From Gongronella butleri (taxonomy: Eukaryota > Mucoromycota > Mucoromycetes > Mucorales > Cunninghamellaceae), in the NCBI GenBank assembly GCA_025201375.1, contig JAIWZP010000001.1, positions 682,001 through 746,000 on the forward strand: 64,000 bases of DNA, written 5' to 3'. A program made the translations under genes and the position numbers. The notes below the pieces were generated by a model. That model saw only the letters and a program-made list of their open reading frames with translations. It ran no database searches and was not told the origin of the DNA. This document shows positions 1 through 12,361 of the stretch, in pieces; position 1 is the stretch's first letter, and each line of letters starts with the position of its first letter.

Positions 1-661
1 GGTGCTCATTTTCACGCTCATCGACGTCATTGAGCGCCTTGGCGTCACCAATGCCGATGTAATTGGCCTGGTGACTCCCAGTTTCCTGCGAATCCGACAT
101 GGCGGTTCCCAAGAATGACGATGAAGAGGACGCAGCCACGCCTTTCTCATCGGTTGCCGCAGGCAACCCTGTGATAAGCACAGATTCATGCGTAAACGCC
201 AGCACCAACGCACCCAAGCCCAGCTTCTGCCCTGTCAGAGTCAATCCCTTTTCCTTTTGATCTCAAACAAAGCCAGATAAAAAGAAAAATGGAGCAAAAC
301 GAGACAAAAAAGGACAAATGGCAAGATAAAAAAGGGACGCAAAGAAAAGCGATGTAAGCGCCAAGTCATTGCACGCTTCCCCAACCCTTGCTCCAATACA
401 CACGATGCAATGGGTCGGCGCGCCGCACGACAGCAATAGTTGGCCCAATATCCGTATCATCTCGATTTTGTCGGCCATGCTGAGAACAACCGTCGACGAG
501 GGCCGCGCACAAACGTCGTCCATGGCCACATCGCTGCCTTCGAGGAGAACTTTGTGTGAATCAGGGTTGGGATCCACAATTGTTGAAAACGAATCGTATT
601 TTATCGCGCGAGGACAAGGCCGCCGTTCCTCGATGTCGTCAAACTGTGTTGAAACCTCCAT
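1..661 (-). CDS. 5' part of an unidentified gene, cut by the left edge
   Basis: Seen: an ATG at 661 opens a frame of about 95 codons. It contains a hydrophobic stretch ending in GAPTH, after which a splice donor is needed near 375. On the same strand, positions 1-250 stay open in one frame with a Ser/Asp/Glu-rich, disordered-looking composition, so a second exon probably runs off the window. Known: a GAPTH motif after a helix that starts with a Lys-Ile-Glu type segment is typical of the ThrE/Prm10 (DUF1212) family of membrane transporters. The sequence that should follow in that family was not found, and I could not join the two exons in frame with a canonical donor and acceptor. Identity is therefore open; a ThrE-like protein is only a weak suggestion. 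Confidence 0.4.
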
Positions 662-1733
662 CGTCAAAGTAAAAAAAAAAAAAAAAGAAGAAAAAGTGAG
701 ATCGGGCGAGAAAATCGATCGAGCCAAGGGATCGGGGGTCTTTTTTTCTCATTTTCGGGCCCACGCTCGGGTCAATCGCTGCCTGACGTCTTTTTGTAAA
801 TGAGAACCCTCGTTCTCAATCACAAGGAGGTATCTCGGCGTCGGATGTTGCTCGAGTTGGCAATTTTGGGATGAAATAGTGGTTTTCATTGCTTCAAAGC
901 GGAGCAACGAGGCGCAGTCGTCCTGTGGAACGCTGTGAAGAATCGGAACAATGGGGCGAGCAGCATACACCGCTTGGGGCACGCACGCAACGCGACAAAA
1001 GCGTGGAACACGGCACCCATTATGCGCGCACATGGGATTTTTCTTTTTCTCTTTCCTCCTCGGAAGCACCATGATCCCAATTGAGGCAAGGCAGGTGTGG
1101 GGGAGGTGACACACATGAACAAAGGATCGACATGAAAAGCGAGCCGATGACGCATGGTCGTGTACGTACGCTGCATCTGCAAAAGACTGGCAGGAGCAAA
1201 AAAAAAAAAAGAAAGTTTATAATGGATGAATTTGGAGCGCTTTGTCACGACAGTTGCACATGCAGTCGTCTTGAAAAAAAAGGTAATTGTCTTGCGAGAA
1301 GAAGGGGGCAAGGCAAGTGATACGCCTCGTTTTAACCTAAAAATTGCCATTCTCACTATTTAAATGCAACAATAACCGCAAAAATATGCAGAAACGACCA
1401 TTTGAATTTCATCCATGCTCTTCCCTTTGTCGACCCGCATGCACGTGACCACACGCCAACAGCCTTCTTTACATGTTCGTAGAGCCATTTGCAAACAACT
1501 CAAAAAAAAAAAAAAAGAGAGAGTGCGACGGTAGCCAATTGACCAGGCAGACAGAAACAGCTCGTTGATTCAATGATAAAAAGTATAATACAGGTTTATT
1601 ATTTACAAGGTCTAGGTGCTTGGCGGATGCTTGGGATAGAGGGAGACGAAGGGACAGAAATGACAATGAAGGAAAAAAATAAAAGAAAAAAGCAAGGAGC
1701 CGTGAACCTGCAGCTCCAATTCATTTTCTATTT
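662..1733. other. Intergenic region without a recognisable gene
   Basis: This is the stretch between the start of the left-edge gene and the 3' end of the HSF gene, both on the minus strand. Open frames here are short, overlap on both strands and carry no family motif. Short A runs occur at about 1200-1210 and 1502-1515. It probably holds the HSF 3' UTR and the promoter of the left gene. No clear TATA box or RNA gene was seen. Confidence 0.5.
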
Positions 1734-2914
1734 TTAAGCAAAATTCATGGGCACGGTATTGTGGTGAGGCATGGGCTCCGAAAAGTAGTGTTGGTTGCCA
1801 GAGGGGGTGCGAGAGTGGGTGAGCATATCGGAATTGGCAGGGCTGGGAGGCAATTGTTGGGCAGAGGACGCGAGGTGCATGGCAGCGGTGTCAATGGCAA
1901 AGACGGGGGCGTGGGTGACTGGGGGCTGGCTGTACGATGTCAAAAAGACGTGTTGCGGGCTGGCCGTGGTAGCATGGGATTCCATTTTCACCATTTCGGC
2001 GGGATTGCTTGTGGGGACGGGATGCTGCGGGATGAATTGCTGGCCATGCATGTCATCATTGCGCTCACGCTCCTCGAGGAGGCGGCGAATGATGATTTGC
2101 TGCTGCAATTGCACCTTTTTCATCTCCTCGATGGTCTGCACCACGTTGGAGAGTGACTCTTGCATCACTTGCACTTGCTGCATCAGCTCCGATTGGGACA
2201 ATTGTACAACGGCAAAGCTGGAATGGATGTCGCCCGTGTCACGTCGGACAACGTCAGAATCAAGCGTCTTGCGACGAATGTCTTCGAGCAAATCCGTGCG
2301 ACCGTATTGGAACTTTGCGTGGGAAAATTCCCAAATCTCGTTCTCATTGTTGCCTCGCTGGCCACGCGGCGATTTGTTAATCTTGTGGAAGCCATACCTA
2401 AAAGACAAAAGATAAAAGGTCAGCTAAGCTTACACGGATAAAAAAAAAAAAAAAAAAGAGCAGAAAAAGAGGTTTACTTACATGTTCAGCTGACGCACAA
2501 AGCTGGAGAAGTTACTGTGCTTAAAGTGCTCGGGCAAGATCTCTTGGGAGAATTTCGTCGCATTGAAGATGAAGAAGGACGTGCCATTGGGGCTCCAAGT
2601 GATCAATTCCTGATTCTGGCCTCCGACCATGCTGCATGAAACAATGGAGAGATTAGAAACAGGCCCTTTTTTTTACATGATTGTTGCGTTGTGTACCTGT
2701 AAAGCTTGGTAATAAAAGTGCTGACACCGCGCTTGTGCGAGCGTTTGGACGAATTGCGCGTAGGAGACATGTCACCCATGTACGATTGCGAGTCCCAATC
2801 GCTGCTCATATTGGAAGATGAGCGCGAATGGCCAAAGTGCTTCTTGACAGTCAGGGGGTGGCAAGTGGTCGCACCATCGTATTCATAGTAAGGCTCAGTA
2901 AGTTCAACAGCCAT
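1734..2914 (-). CDS. Heat-shock-factor-type transcription factor
   Basis: Three exons: 2914-2697, 2631-2482 and 2397-1734, giving 343 aa. The HSF winged-helix DNA-binding domain covers about residues 65-150. Visible hallmarks are FITKLYS at its start, the core [12 protein letters not shown], and the helix-turn-helix segment [15 protein letters not shown], which is split across the exon 2/3 junction. A Gln/Glu-rich coiled coil follows (about residues 195-240), consistent with the HR-A/B trimerisation region of the family. The tail is Ser/Pro/His-rich. No response-regulator receiver domain is present, so it is not a Skn7-type protein. Known role: it binds nGAAn heat-shock elements and activates chaperone and stress genes in the nucleus. 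The start is the first ATG in frame, and a TATA box lies about 100 nt upstream. Confidence 0.9.
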
Positions 2915-4007
2915 GATCAAAAGTTAAATTAAAAAGAAGAAAAAGGGAAATTCTTTAGAGAAGAAAGGAATGGAGAAAAAAGGAAGACAGAAAAAAAAAA
3001 AGGGAACAAGGGCTTTTATATAATTTTTCTGTGCAATTGCCCTGAAGGCGGGATATAGTGGGCAAAAAGGTCAAAGCGTGCATTGTCCGCCACAGGGGCC
3101 AGATTTGGAAATCGTTCGATGTTTCTTTCTTTCCTCTGATCGAGCTGCTTCTTTTCCATCGTCATCCCACTTGGCTCGCCACTGCCTCTTTTAGTTTAAA
3201 AGTGCCGTCCCTGCTAATTCAAAGTCCTAGCCTTCATTTATCTCTGGTTGGCTCCGTTTTGCATTTCTGAATGGCAGAAAAAAAAAGGACACCCCCTTTC
3301 TTCCGAGGTAAATTGCCTTTCCCCCCGCCGCCGGCAATGATTGGGACACCCAGGATGTACTCATTATGAACGAGAGACAGCTTGAGCGACCACTGTGTCT
3401 ATTAAAAGAAAGAGAAAGAGATACAGCGTGCCTCCCCACGGGTCGATCCGCTTTTCTGAGACCTTGTGTCTCCTGTGCACGGCGCGCCACGCTCAGTGGT
3501 GCATGCGCGCGCAGATGGGCGGCTTTCCAGGCAATGGGAGCAAAAAAATTACCTAAGGCAGGCAAGGGTTTGCCGATGTTTTTGGCAAGTTGACCTTGAA
3601 AACCAAAGTAAGGGTCCACGGACCGCCAATTTGCCCTCCAATTACCGCTGAGGCAAGCGCAATTGCAGATGCCGCGTGAGACGGGATGATGGAGGGGGGG
3701 AGGTATATCATGTTTTGCTTGGCAAACACGCGTCCTCAAATAAATAAAAAAAATTGAAAATTAGATGCAAACTTGCTGACAATTTTCTTTTGGCCGGAAT
3801 CAATAATCCGGAAAGGAAGAAGAACAGAATTGAGTTGGTCCAGCGCAAGCTCAATGGTGGGTTCATGCAGACCAAATCAACTTTATTTTACTCTTGACAC
3901 GCCTAAAAAGTGATTTTTGCACAAGTTGCAGGTACAATTTCTCGCGCTTGCAGCATCAGAACCCTGACAAGATTCAATGGGCCCACCAGTCAAATCAACA
4001 GCTGCCA

Positions 4008-4038
<31 letters not shown>

Positions 4039-4585
4039 TGCAAGGGAGAAACCTTGCGAAACCTTCCTGTGTTTCTGCACTTGATCGAAGCGGCTTGCCC
4101 CATTAAGCATGAGCCACTGCGATTGGCCTTTTATTTGCTTGGCATTGGTTCAGAGGCTGTGTGTGTCTGACGTCGGAAGGCGAAATTGTGCTCACTTTTG
4201 CAAAAGACATCTTCTTGGGGCGTCTCCACATGAACCTTCTTGGCATTGATCGGGTCTACTTCCTTTTCTAGGCTTAGTCGCACCAAGAGACCTCACCCCA
4301 CGATGCGCTTCTCCATTCGGCGCACGCAAAACGTCAACAGGACCCTGTCACCCTACTTTCTGCACTTGTCATCTTTTTTTTTTTTGGATTCATGATCATG
4401 CGTTGCAATTTTTGGGTGCTCGGCCTCGCCCGTGGCCAATGATTGTGTGTCCCTCCACATCTTCCAATTCCCGGTCAATGGCTCCCCTTCCCCCTCACGC
4501 CATTTCTCAAACATAATTACTTTTTTTTTTTTTACGTAGCCTTCCACGTGTTCGCGAGATGTCGTGATTTATTGCCCCTGAAACC
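2915..4585. other. Intergenic region with A/T homopolymers
   Basis: Besides the HSF promoter, no gene is supported. There is a long A run at about 4011-4038, and several T runs at 4374-4384 and 4521-4532. Open frames on either strand are short and lack recognisable motifs. It probably includes the 3' flank of the large gene that ends at 4586. Confidence 0.5.
3013..3022 (-). promoter_or_regulatory. TATA box of the HSF-type gene
   Basis: On the minus strand the site reads TATATAAAAG, about 100 nt upstream of the ATG at 2914. Position and sequence fit a TATA element. The A/G-rich stretch between it and the ATG (2930-3000) would be the 5' UTR. Confidence 0.6.
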
Positions 4586-6079
4586 CTATTTGTAATAAAG
4601 GACACGGTCGTCGGTCTGGTCGTGGGTATTGTTGAGCATGAGAGCGGCAGTAATGGCGTCGCGGTCGCCAGTGTCAGGCAAATTCGCGACATGTGGTGCG
4701 ATTATGGCCTGTTCGGTGCTGTCCAATAGCGGACGTATGATAACGCGCGCGCGCGGCTGGCCGGCGGCCTTTTTCCACTTTGTATAAATGCTCTTTGGCT
4801 GCCGAACAGAAGCGGCTGCCTGGCGCTCGGCGTGCTCACCGAGGAATTGCACAATGTCCATCACAATTGGCCGCCAAATCTGCCACGAGGTCTCTTTGTA
4901 CATGTTAACATGCAATTGCAGAAGATCAGGCAGCATCAGCACGCACATAGTGCGCTTGGCCACCGTCGCTGCGTCGTGGAATGGGTAGAATAAGCTGTGG
5001 GAATTAGCCGAATCGTCATCAGACGCCGTACGGCCGCTTGCGTCGTTAAATCGCATCAATTCCATGTCTTGCGCAACAACCATTGCGTGCTTCGGGTGGC
5101 CAAGAGCGCGCTCGGCCTGGACTGGTAGGTCCAGAGTCATCTAGATCGACAAAAAACATTTAAGAAATGAAAAAAAAGGCATCCCGCCGCATGCAGAACC
5201 CATTTTCTGCAAACAATGGCGTGACGTCCCTGGCGTCACATTGTCCCAAAAATCAGGCCATTTTGTTCACTTTTTTTTTTTTTTTTTTTACATGGACAGA
5301 TTTGGCGATGCACGACATGAAATAAGGCTCTGCAGGGGGGAAGAGCCCAACATCGCCCTTCCAATGCTCCCAATCGAATTCATGTGTTTTTGGCCAGATC
5401 GCCACGTCAAGGAGTAACTTGAGAGTGAGCAGCCTGGTCATTTCTGGCAGACAAAAGATGAATTGAGCGGTGAAATGACTCGAGGCGGCGCTTTTTTTTT
5501 ATTTTTTATTTTTTATTTTTTTTTTTATTTTACCTTGTTGCTGATTGCCCCCTGGCATGCCAATTGCTTCCTGGAAGCGGCTCATCAGTGTCTTTTGCTC
5601 ATCTGAACGAATATAATTGGCAAATAGGGCCGGCACATCCGCAAGTCCAAGCATAGTGGGAAGAACTTGTGAGACAATTCTAATCACCTGTTCTTCCGTA
5701 AAGACGCCTGGGGCAGGGTGCGTGTTGAGGGCAAGGCACTCGACCCAGACAGACGCGCTTTTCCAATTTGCGCAATCATCATCAAAGGACAGCAAGGCAG
5801 GCACAATCTGTAAATAAAAGGACATTTAGGTTCAATTTCGAAATTGGAAAAAAAAACAAGAATCGTACCGTTTTGACTTTTTCCATCAAAGCGTGCGAAA
5901 AAGGGCCATAGAGGAAAATGAGGCGAAGTGCCCTTTCTAATCGTGGGTCCATATAATCGATTACGTGTTTTCCTAACATTTCTGTAATGAGCTCATCCTG
6001 CAACCTGTTGATGCGCACTAGCGGGATTGATGATGGAAGCCATTCTTGCCAAGTGAGCAGCATTTGCTTGGCCGCAACA

Positions 6080-6117
<38 letters not shown>

Positions 6118-6984
6118 TTAGCCAACATCTTTTCATGCACATCACGCGGCTACACTTGCACGTCTTTTTTTTTTTTTTTGATTTTCGGCACGCCTCCCTT
6201 GCCCCTACTTACATTTGTTGCCCAATTTTTTCACCATGTCGACGACTTTAGCCATCGCTTCAGGCACCTCGTCCCACACAATGGCATTGACAAAGAATTG
6301 GAGCGATTCCATAGCGGCTGTCCTGAGTTCAGTGTCATACGTTCGAGTCAATGCATCAACCTTCTTCCTCGCGCCCCTGTCAGTATTGCGAATGGCTTTA
6401 GTAAGAGCCACCAAAAGCCCACCCAGGTCGATGTGCTTGAAAAGAGGCGGCGTCGTACGAGGGCCGTTTTCTGCGAGATCCGTGCCGTCCTCGTTAATCA
6501 GTGCTTGAAGAGTAAACACACTGGGCTCCCCCAAATAATCCGACAGATATTGCAGGATGTCTTCCACCCAGCTGATAGGATCAAATAGATTCTGGCGCTT
6601 CGCAGTGCCAAAATGAGGGTCGAAAAAGAGCGATTTGCCCTGTTGGTCGTCCTACAATAAGATCTTCAAATGAGCGAAATGCGGTGGCCCTTTTGCCTAT
6701 TTTTTTTACCGCAAAGTATGCCCGCCTGATGAATTTGGCAAGCGATGAATAACACCCATCACGTTGCCGACGTTTCACAACAATAGTGAGAAGTGTTTGG
6801 GAGATAGGGCCCTCAGATCGCAGCATGCATAGATTGCCCAACTGCGCAAGCAATTGGACCGTGGGTTCTTGCTGGTTTTCGTTCTTCAAGCACGCTGAAA
6901 CCAGCTCGTCGACGACTTTGAACGGCCATTTTAGCGAGAGCTACGCGACACCAATAATAAAAAACGAAAATTGAGTCTCCTTGC

Positions 6985-7016
<32 letters not shown>

Positions 7017-9134
7017 GTGAGTGTGTGTGTGTGTTTGGCCTCGTGTGTACATACCTTGGCAAGGGTATGGACCAGATCCGATCCTGTGCCATTGTCATTG
7101 TCGCCGTCCAGATCCATGGGCATGCTGGTTTCGTCGACATCAGGCATTGACACGTCGGTGTCCGCCGTGATTTGGTTCAAACAGCGCTTGATGATTGCGG
7201 TGTCCTCGGGCGTCCAGCAGTGGAGCAGAATCTCGTGCACGGTGATCCTCCCGCGAGAGTATCGCTTGACGTACAGCCTGTCGCGAACAAAATTCAGCTG
7301 CTCGGTCGACATGAGCGTGGTAAGCATCTCACAGGCCTGGTCAACGCGCTAAAAACAAAGAGAAAAAATAGAGAAAGCGATAGGGAGAGCGATTCGCGTG
7401 AGATTCGACTAATTTCTAGCCAAAAGGCGCCTATTGGTTTTTACCAGTATGGTGTCGACGCCCACGAGTACGTCGTAGTCAGGTTGGATGTATGCATTGC
7501 AGAAGTCTTCGTGAAGCTCGGCGAGGTGCACCAATTTCGCAAAGGCTTGCGTGCATTCCGTGTCAATTTCGTCCCTAAACAATGAAAAAAATCAAAAGTA
7601 GATCGTACATTTGTCAATTCGGGCCCAATTCCTCTGGTTTCTCGCCTACAGGAAAAGCATAGCGGGGAACTGCACCATGACTTGCATGACGGAGCGCCAG
7701 GATCCGCGCAGATGCAGCATCCAATCGATAGCGAGCCAAATCGCGTGCTTTCGGCGCTGATCCATGTCACTATCGATGCCATTGTCCTCGGATGGCGCTT
7801 CAGAGACGGATTGCATCACGAATGTCAGAATAATGGTGCACGCAGCCTGCCATTGGAGCAAAAAATCACGTGTAATGGCCCCATTTCGCACCAAATCGTC
7901 GGGATCGCCGCAGCTGGGCACCGCGCGACGCAAAACGTCGCTGATTTGCAGCGCAAACGCGCAAATATGTAGCGCCAGATCGGATGCTCCCGCGTTTTTG
8001 CGCGCCTCCCATTCTTCCACCACGTCCCAGTCATATCCTTGCCTGAAAAAGATAAAAAAACATGAAAAAATGCATCTCTCCAATGGTTGAGCAGGACGCA
8101 TAGCAACTCACTGGAAATCTGGAGAAGGGCTGATGGGAACAGAACGTTCAGAGGAACGACAATGTGGTGTTCCTGCTGTGTGTTCTAGCAGAAAGGTCGA
8201 TGCAGCCGATTTTGGCGCGTACAACAACAAGTCCTCATGACCACCTTTGTGCGCGCGCTCCGCCGTGTCCGTCTCGTACAGATCTAGCAAATCAGCCACA
8301 ATTTCACAAGGGGTGCGTGCGTCTAAAATAAAAACTGAGCTTTTGTCACCACTTTGGACTTTTTTGGGCTTTTGAGAGTGTATGCACCTTTGCGCGCAGC
8401 CCTCATAGCATACCAGTGTATTGAATATGGCCGGTCCTTCCCCCCAGGAACTTGATAGCTTTTGCAAACTGTTCACTTTCTTCGATGCTGCGGCAAATTC
8501 GTACGTAAAGAGGCATATATACGTGCAATCGATTAGAATGGACGTGTGGCAGGACCAGTTGTAGCGCCTCAACGGATGCCTAGCCAAATACGCACGCGTC
8601 AGACGGGGAATTCGTTCGCGATCGCGCCTCTTACCTGCACAGGTTGCTTGTAAAGAGCGATTTTCATGGAATTGACTAGATTCAAACGCTCAACGACAGC
8701 GTAATACTCTTTATGCGACACACCGCGGCTGTACCGGGAGACGGAAAAGTTGCTGCGGAATTCTAAAATAACAGAAAAGCGCGTGAGTGGCAATTGCGCG
8801 CATTAAAAAATCGAGGCGTGCCTTTGGCGCGGAAGCAGGCGCTGTAAAGGACGCCATGGCAGGCAGTCTGAGCCTCAGACGAGTGTTGAAAGTGTGCGAG
8901 CGTCGCGTGAAGGGACTCGTAGAGCAGATCACTAGCAGATCTAAAGAAGAAATCAGACGAAACAGGGCAACGTACGCGAATGCAACGCTTACAGAGCTTT
9001 GTCTTTGTTGTTGGCTAGGTGTTCCAAGACACCGTTGATATCCGACTACATACGGGGCAAGAAAAGCGTGAAAAATGTGTAGCAAGTAAGGAAAAAAGTC
9101 GATCTGCAAGTAATACCTGAAAAAGGGTGTCCAT
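4586..9134 (-). CDS. Large many-exon protein of unknown function, helix-rich
   Basis: About 15 exons run from the ATG at 9134 (first exon only 18 nt, MDTLFQ) to the stop at 4586. The product is roughly 1,000-1,100 aa. It is mostly Leu/Ala-rich amphipathic helices, with no signal peptide, membrane segment or catalytic motif that I recognise, so an alpha-helical repeat (HEAT/ARM-like) scaffold is plausible but only inferred. Well-supported exons include about 8763-8635 (contains SVSRYSRGVSHKEYYAVVER), 7351-7053 (ends in an Asp-rich stretch), about 6650-6213 and 6080-5872. Two oddities: the intron at about 8825 needs a GC donor (AAAG/GCACGC) to keep the frame open, and the intron before the exon starting at 6080 has a (CT)14 run at its acceptor. 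A decayed copy of the 5' part lies immediately upstream. I do not recognise the family. Confidence 0.75.
6083..6110. repeat. (GA)14 microsatellite at a splice acceptor
   Basis: A perfect GA dinucleotide run. On the sense (minus) strand of the large gene it reads (CT)n immediately followed by the AG acceptor of the exon that starts at 6080, so it serves as the polypyrimidine tract. Confidence 0.85.
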
Positions 9135-9349
9135 AGGCACGATAAAAAGAGTATGAACCGGGGAAGGAAAAGGATTGAAAAAAAGATACCACTTTCATCT
9201 GCCGCCGCGGCTCTCATAATTTTGCCCATCATCATTCCAATTTTTTTTTTTTTTTTTGATTTTGCGACGCATGTCTGTTTTATTCCTGTTTCAAATCCTG
9301 AGAGTAATGAAAGATACGTCTCAATTTGCCGCTCTTGATTGACTTGGAG

Positions 9350-10255
9350 CAAAAGGGCTGCAGCAATGACTCCACGGGCTCGTCGAGCGTTGTCGCGATC
9401 AGCGCTCGTTCGGCGCTATTATGCCTGAAATTGCACCATGACCCGTATAATGGAGCAATAGATCCCGCGCAAATACAATATCCAATCGACAGTCAGTTGA
9501 TGAGAACCTTTCACACATAATTCAAAGAAATTTCCTAAAAAAATGATGCAATTGATCGTTTGTGAAGCCCTAGAGGATCTATTTCAGTGTTTGATGGCCG
9601 ACAAAAAAAAAAAAAAAAACGCGTGTCGGTGGTGGTGGTGATACAGTCAATCGCGCGTTATTTGTCCCACTTTCCATTGTGGGTTGCTTAGAAAAGACAA
9701 TTTTCATGAATTGACAAGTTCCCGGCCAACAACAAGCGTGCAGTACACTTCCGAGGTGACGTCGCGCTAATCACGGGAAAGTGGCTGACCTTTTGTGATC
9801 GTCTACAAGAAAAAATGACGCGTGAATCACCACTCACGGCAACAAAAAATCAGAACACTTACTTTGGGCGCACGTATGGCATTACAAAAGTTTGGTGGGT
9901 CAGACGATTCGACCTTTCGCGAGTGCTGACAGCGTGCGAGCGCCCTGCAGAGAGGTTCAAGAGGCACTGTTTACGAAAAATTGCGCTTTAACCCATGGAA
10001 AGGGTTCAAACGTCGCATTTTTCGGGTTTTATGCTTTGACTGAACCGTGGTCCTGGACGCGGTTGATATCCGGCACCATTGCAAGGAGGAGAATAATAAG
10101 AAGCAATACGGAAAAGAAGGGAAAAAGGGAGTCTGCAAAGCCGTTGTTACCTGAAACAGGTGGTCCACGGGTTATTTATAGGCTTGGGACGCATGAACAG
10201 CGGAAAGGCAAGAGGTTCAAAGAACGCCACTCCACTGCCGCGCTCCAAATATAGC
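9350..10255 (-). pseudogene. Decayed tandem copy of the 5' part of the neighbouring large gene
   Basis: Two blocks align by eye with the intact gene. 9415-9505 matches 7660-7745 (shared CACCATGAC, GGAGC, CCAATCGA words in order). 9655-10255 matches 8640-9215, including the promoter side. The part equivalent to 7745-8640 is missing. Lesions are visible. The start codon has become GTG (plus strand CAT in 9132-9134 corresponds to CAC at about 10162). The acceptor AG of the second exon is TG (about 10085). Frames in the copy are broken by stops and indels, and a 17-A run has been inserted at about 9602. The first-exon donor is still GT. This is an old, non-functional segmental duplication. Confidence 0.75.
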
Positions 10256-10474
10256 ACCGCTATGCTTATTTGGCATTTTTTTTCTTTTTTCTTTTGAACA
10301 TCCTTCTTTTCCTCAGTTTTTTATTGTTTTCTTTCCATGGTAAGGTGAAATCGATGGATGAGCCAACTAAAGCTCATGCTGATCCATCTGCCTGGCTCTT
10401 TCTAGGTCGCATCCGCTACTGCGCCGGCGGTGGTTGCACTGTCGCGCCATGCGACGACGCGATGCCCTGTCCTC

Positions 10475-11214
10475 ATGGCCATTTTGTTACAACTGTTGCT
10501 ATGTTTTGCTGTTGCTTGTCAAGCGAGCCCCGTACGACGAGCACCCGTGGTCACCATCACATCCTACTCAATCGTCACCCAGACGAGCACAAGCTATTCC
10601 TATATTACAAGCTCTTACACCTTCTCCTCGTCCTCGTCGTCATCGCTCCCATCCACGCCCACGTGGTCCGACGATCCGGGCAGTCTCACCACGGGCGCAA
10701 TCATTGGCATTGCCGTAGGCTCAGCAGCTGCATCTGTTGCCATTGGTAAGTCACAATGGGAAAAAAATGGCACGCCCATCATTTGGCCAACTTTTCGCGA
10801 ATAGTGCTCACTCGATTTTTTTTTTCTGCAGCTCTCGCCTTTTATTGTGGATGCTTTTACAGGCGCGGATCACGGAAGCACGATGAGGTCGTAAGGGAAT
10901 CAGCTGTCATTGATCCCTATTTGTACGATCGCCAAGCCCGTCGCCCGCGGTCCTTCATTCCCCCTTTGGACACGTCGTACGATCATTCAAGGTCATCGTC
11001 GTCGTCGCAGCATCGTCTGTCCTCCAATACCCTGCTATACATGCAGCAGCAGCAGCAGTTACAACAGCAACAACTCGGCTTTTCGCGCACGCATCCGTAC
11101 CCGTCGCAGCGCGAAGCCGCTTCACGTGCGTCTTCGCCCACGCGCATCGATCACCCCCTCCCTGCCACCCCCACGCTAGAAAGACATGTTCCGGACGAAA
11201 TAGATACCAAATAA
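10475..11214 (+). CDS. Single-pass membrane protein with Ser-rich ectodomain
   Basis: Two exons, 10475-10745 and 10832-11214, giving 217 aa. The start chosen is the ATG at 10475, because it places a classic signal peptide at the N-terminus (MAILLQLLLCFAVACQA, then a likely cleavage). A short Ser/Thr/Tyr-rich extracellular part follows (about residues 25-65), then one transmembrane helix rich in Gly/Ala/Ile that is split by the intron (GAIIGIAVGSAAASVAIALA). The tail is cytosolic, starts with a basic stop-transfer (YRRGSRKH) and contains a Gln-rich run. The layout resembles small fungal wall-sensor or adhesion-like membrane proteins (Wsc/Mid2-like in architecture only); no named domain is visible. 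Function is unknown. Confidence 0.7.
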
Positions 11215-12361
11215 AAATCGTTTCATGTGACTAAATCCCTTGCCTTGCTTGGGTTCATTGTTGATCTCGTCGCTTGTCCTAAAAAAGACAACTCAGCACA
11301 GCAGCAGCGACACTGAGATCTGGGCCTTCTATATCATGCGCCAGGGGCCGTTTCCCTTTTCGACCAATTTGCGGGCTTGGCGCACATCAACAAGATGATA
11401 AAAAAAAAAAAGAGGGAGGGCAGGGGCAATGCATGCATGTCAAGCTTAGGCAATCTCCCACGCGCCACACCATCCACCGCAGCCACTAGGTCAACCATCA
11501 TGTGCCTCTCAAACAGGTCGCCGAGTCTGATCAGGGATCAACAAACACAACAGACGCGTCATCCATCTCTCGGCGCGTGATCTCTTCTAATGACAACACC
11601 CTGCTTCCGCAAATGGTGCAATCGGCAACCTGTTCACAATCAACAATAGTACCTACGCGCCGTGTGTTCCTCTCAAAGCCCCTTTGATGGCCATTTGTTA
11701 TTGTCCAAAAATAAAAAAGACATACCATGAGCCATCTGATTTTTAAATGCATTTTGTCAAATCTGTCCACAGAGTCTTTAATGTAAAAATTGTGTCTGTG
11801 TCGGCTGCAGGTGGTTCCACGGCGAGTCAATGGGAATTGAAAGAATGACGCCGAGCTTAAAAAAAAATGGACAATAACACGTATTTATCACGATCGTTTT
11901 AATCAAGAACTCCCGGTTTGCTTCTTAATTACAGTAATCCGATACAGCAAGCTTGCTAATCAAGTGAGTTAAACTTGTAGCTGTTAGGAATTCTACGGAG
12001 TTCATCATAAGCAAATCAAAATAGCTGCAGTAAAGCTCCCAAAAATGAAAACTTGGGTCTCCAGATTTCGGCCAAATATGAAAATGATGATCCCTGCGAG
12101 TAGTGCAAAAAAAAAGAGCCCGCTCCATTTGCTTATTGACAAGCTTGGAGTGCTTTTGGATTGCTTTACACACAAATGACGCAGCTAAAGCGAGCATTGG
12201 AGCCGCGCTGACGCACCCACCGGAAAAATAAGCACCAGGTTCTTGAAGGCGATGCGCGCAATGCGCATAGTAGGTACAGTACCTTGGACGTGATGCAAAA
12301 CATCACAAATTGCAACCGACGCGCGATTGTTTCCTTTTTCTGAATACAGGCTCACTGTAAC
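11215..12361. other. Intergenic region without a recognisable gene
   Basis: This is the 3' flank of the membrane-protein gene and the left border of the satellite block. It is AT-rich and carries a 12-A run at 11400. No protein motif or RNA gene was seen. Confidence 0.5.

Noticed and set aside
749..1356. Two overlapping minus-strand open frames
   Set aside because: Different frames over the same DNA, no shared motif, no plausible splice partners; treated as intergenic.
1795..2415. Open frame of about 206 codons on the plus strand over the HSF gene
   Set aside because: Antisense shadow of the HSF third exon, which has clear conservation on the other strand; the plus-strand protein is low-complexity.
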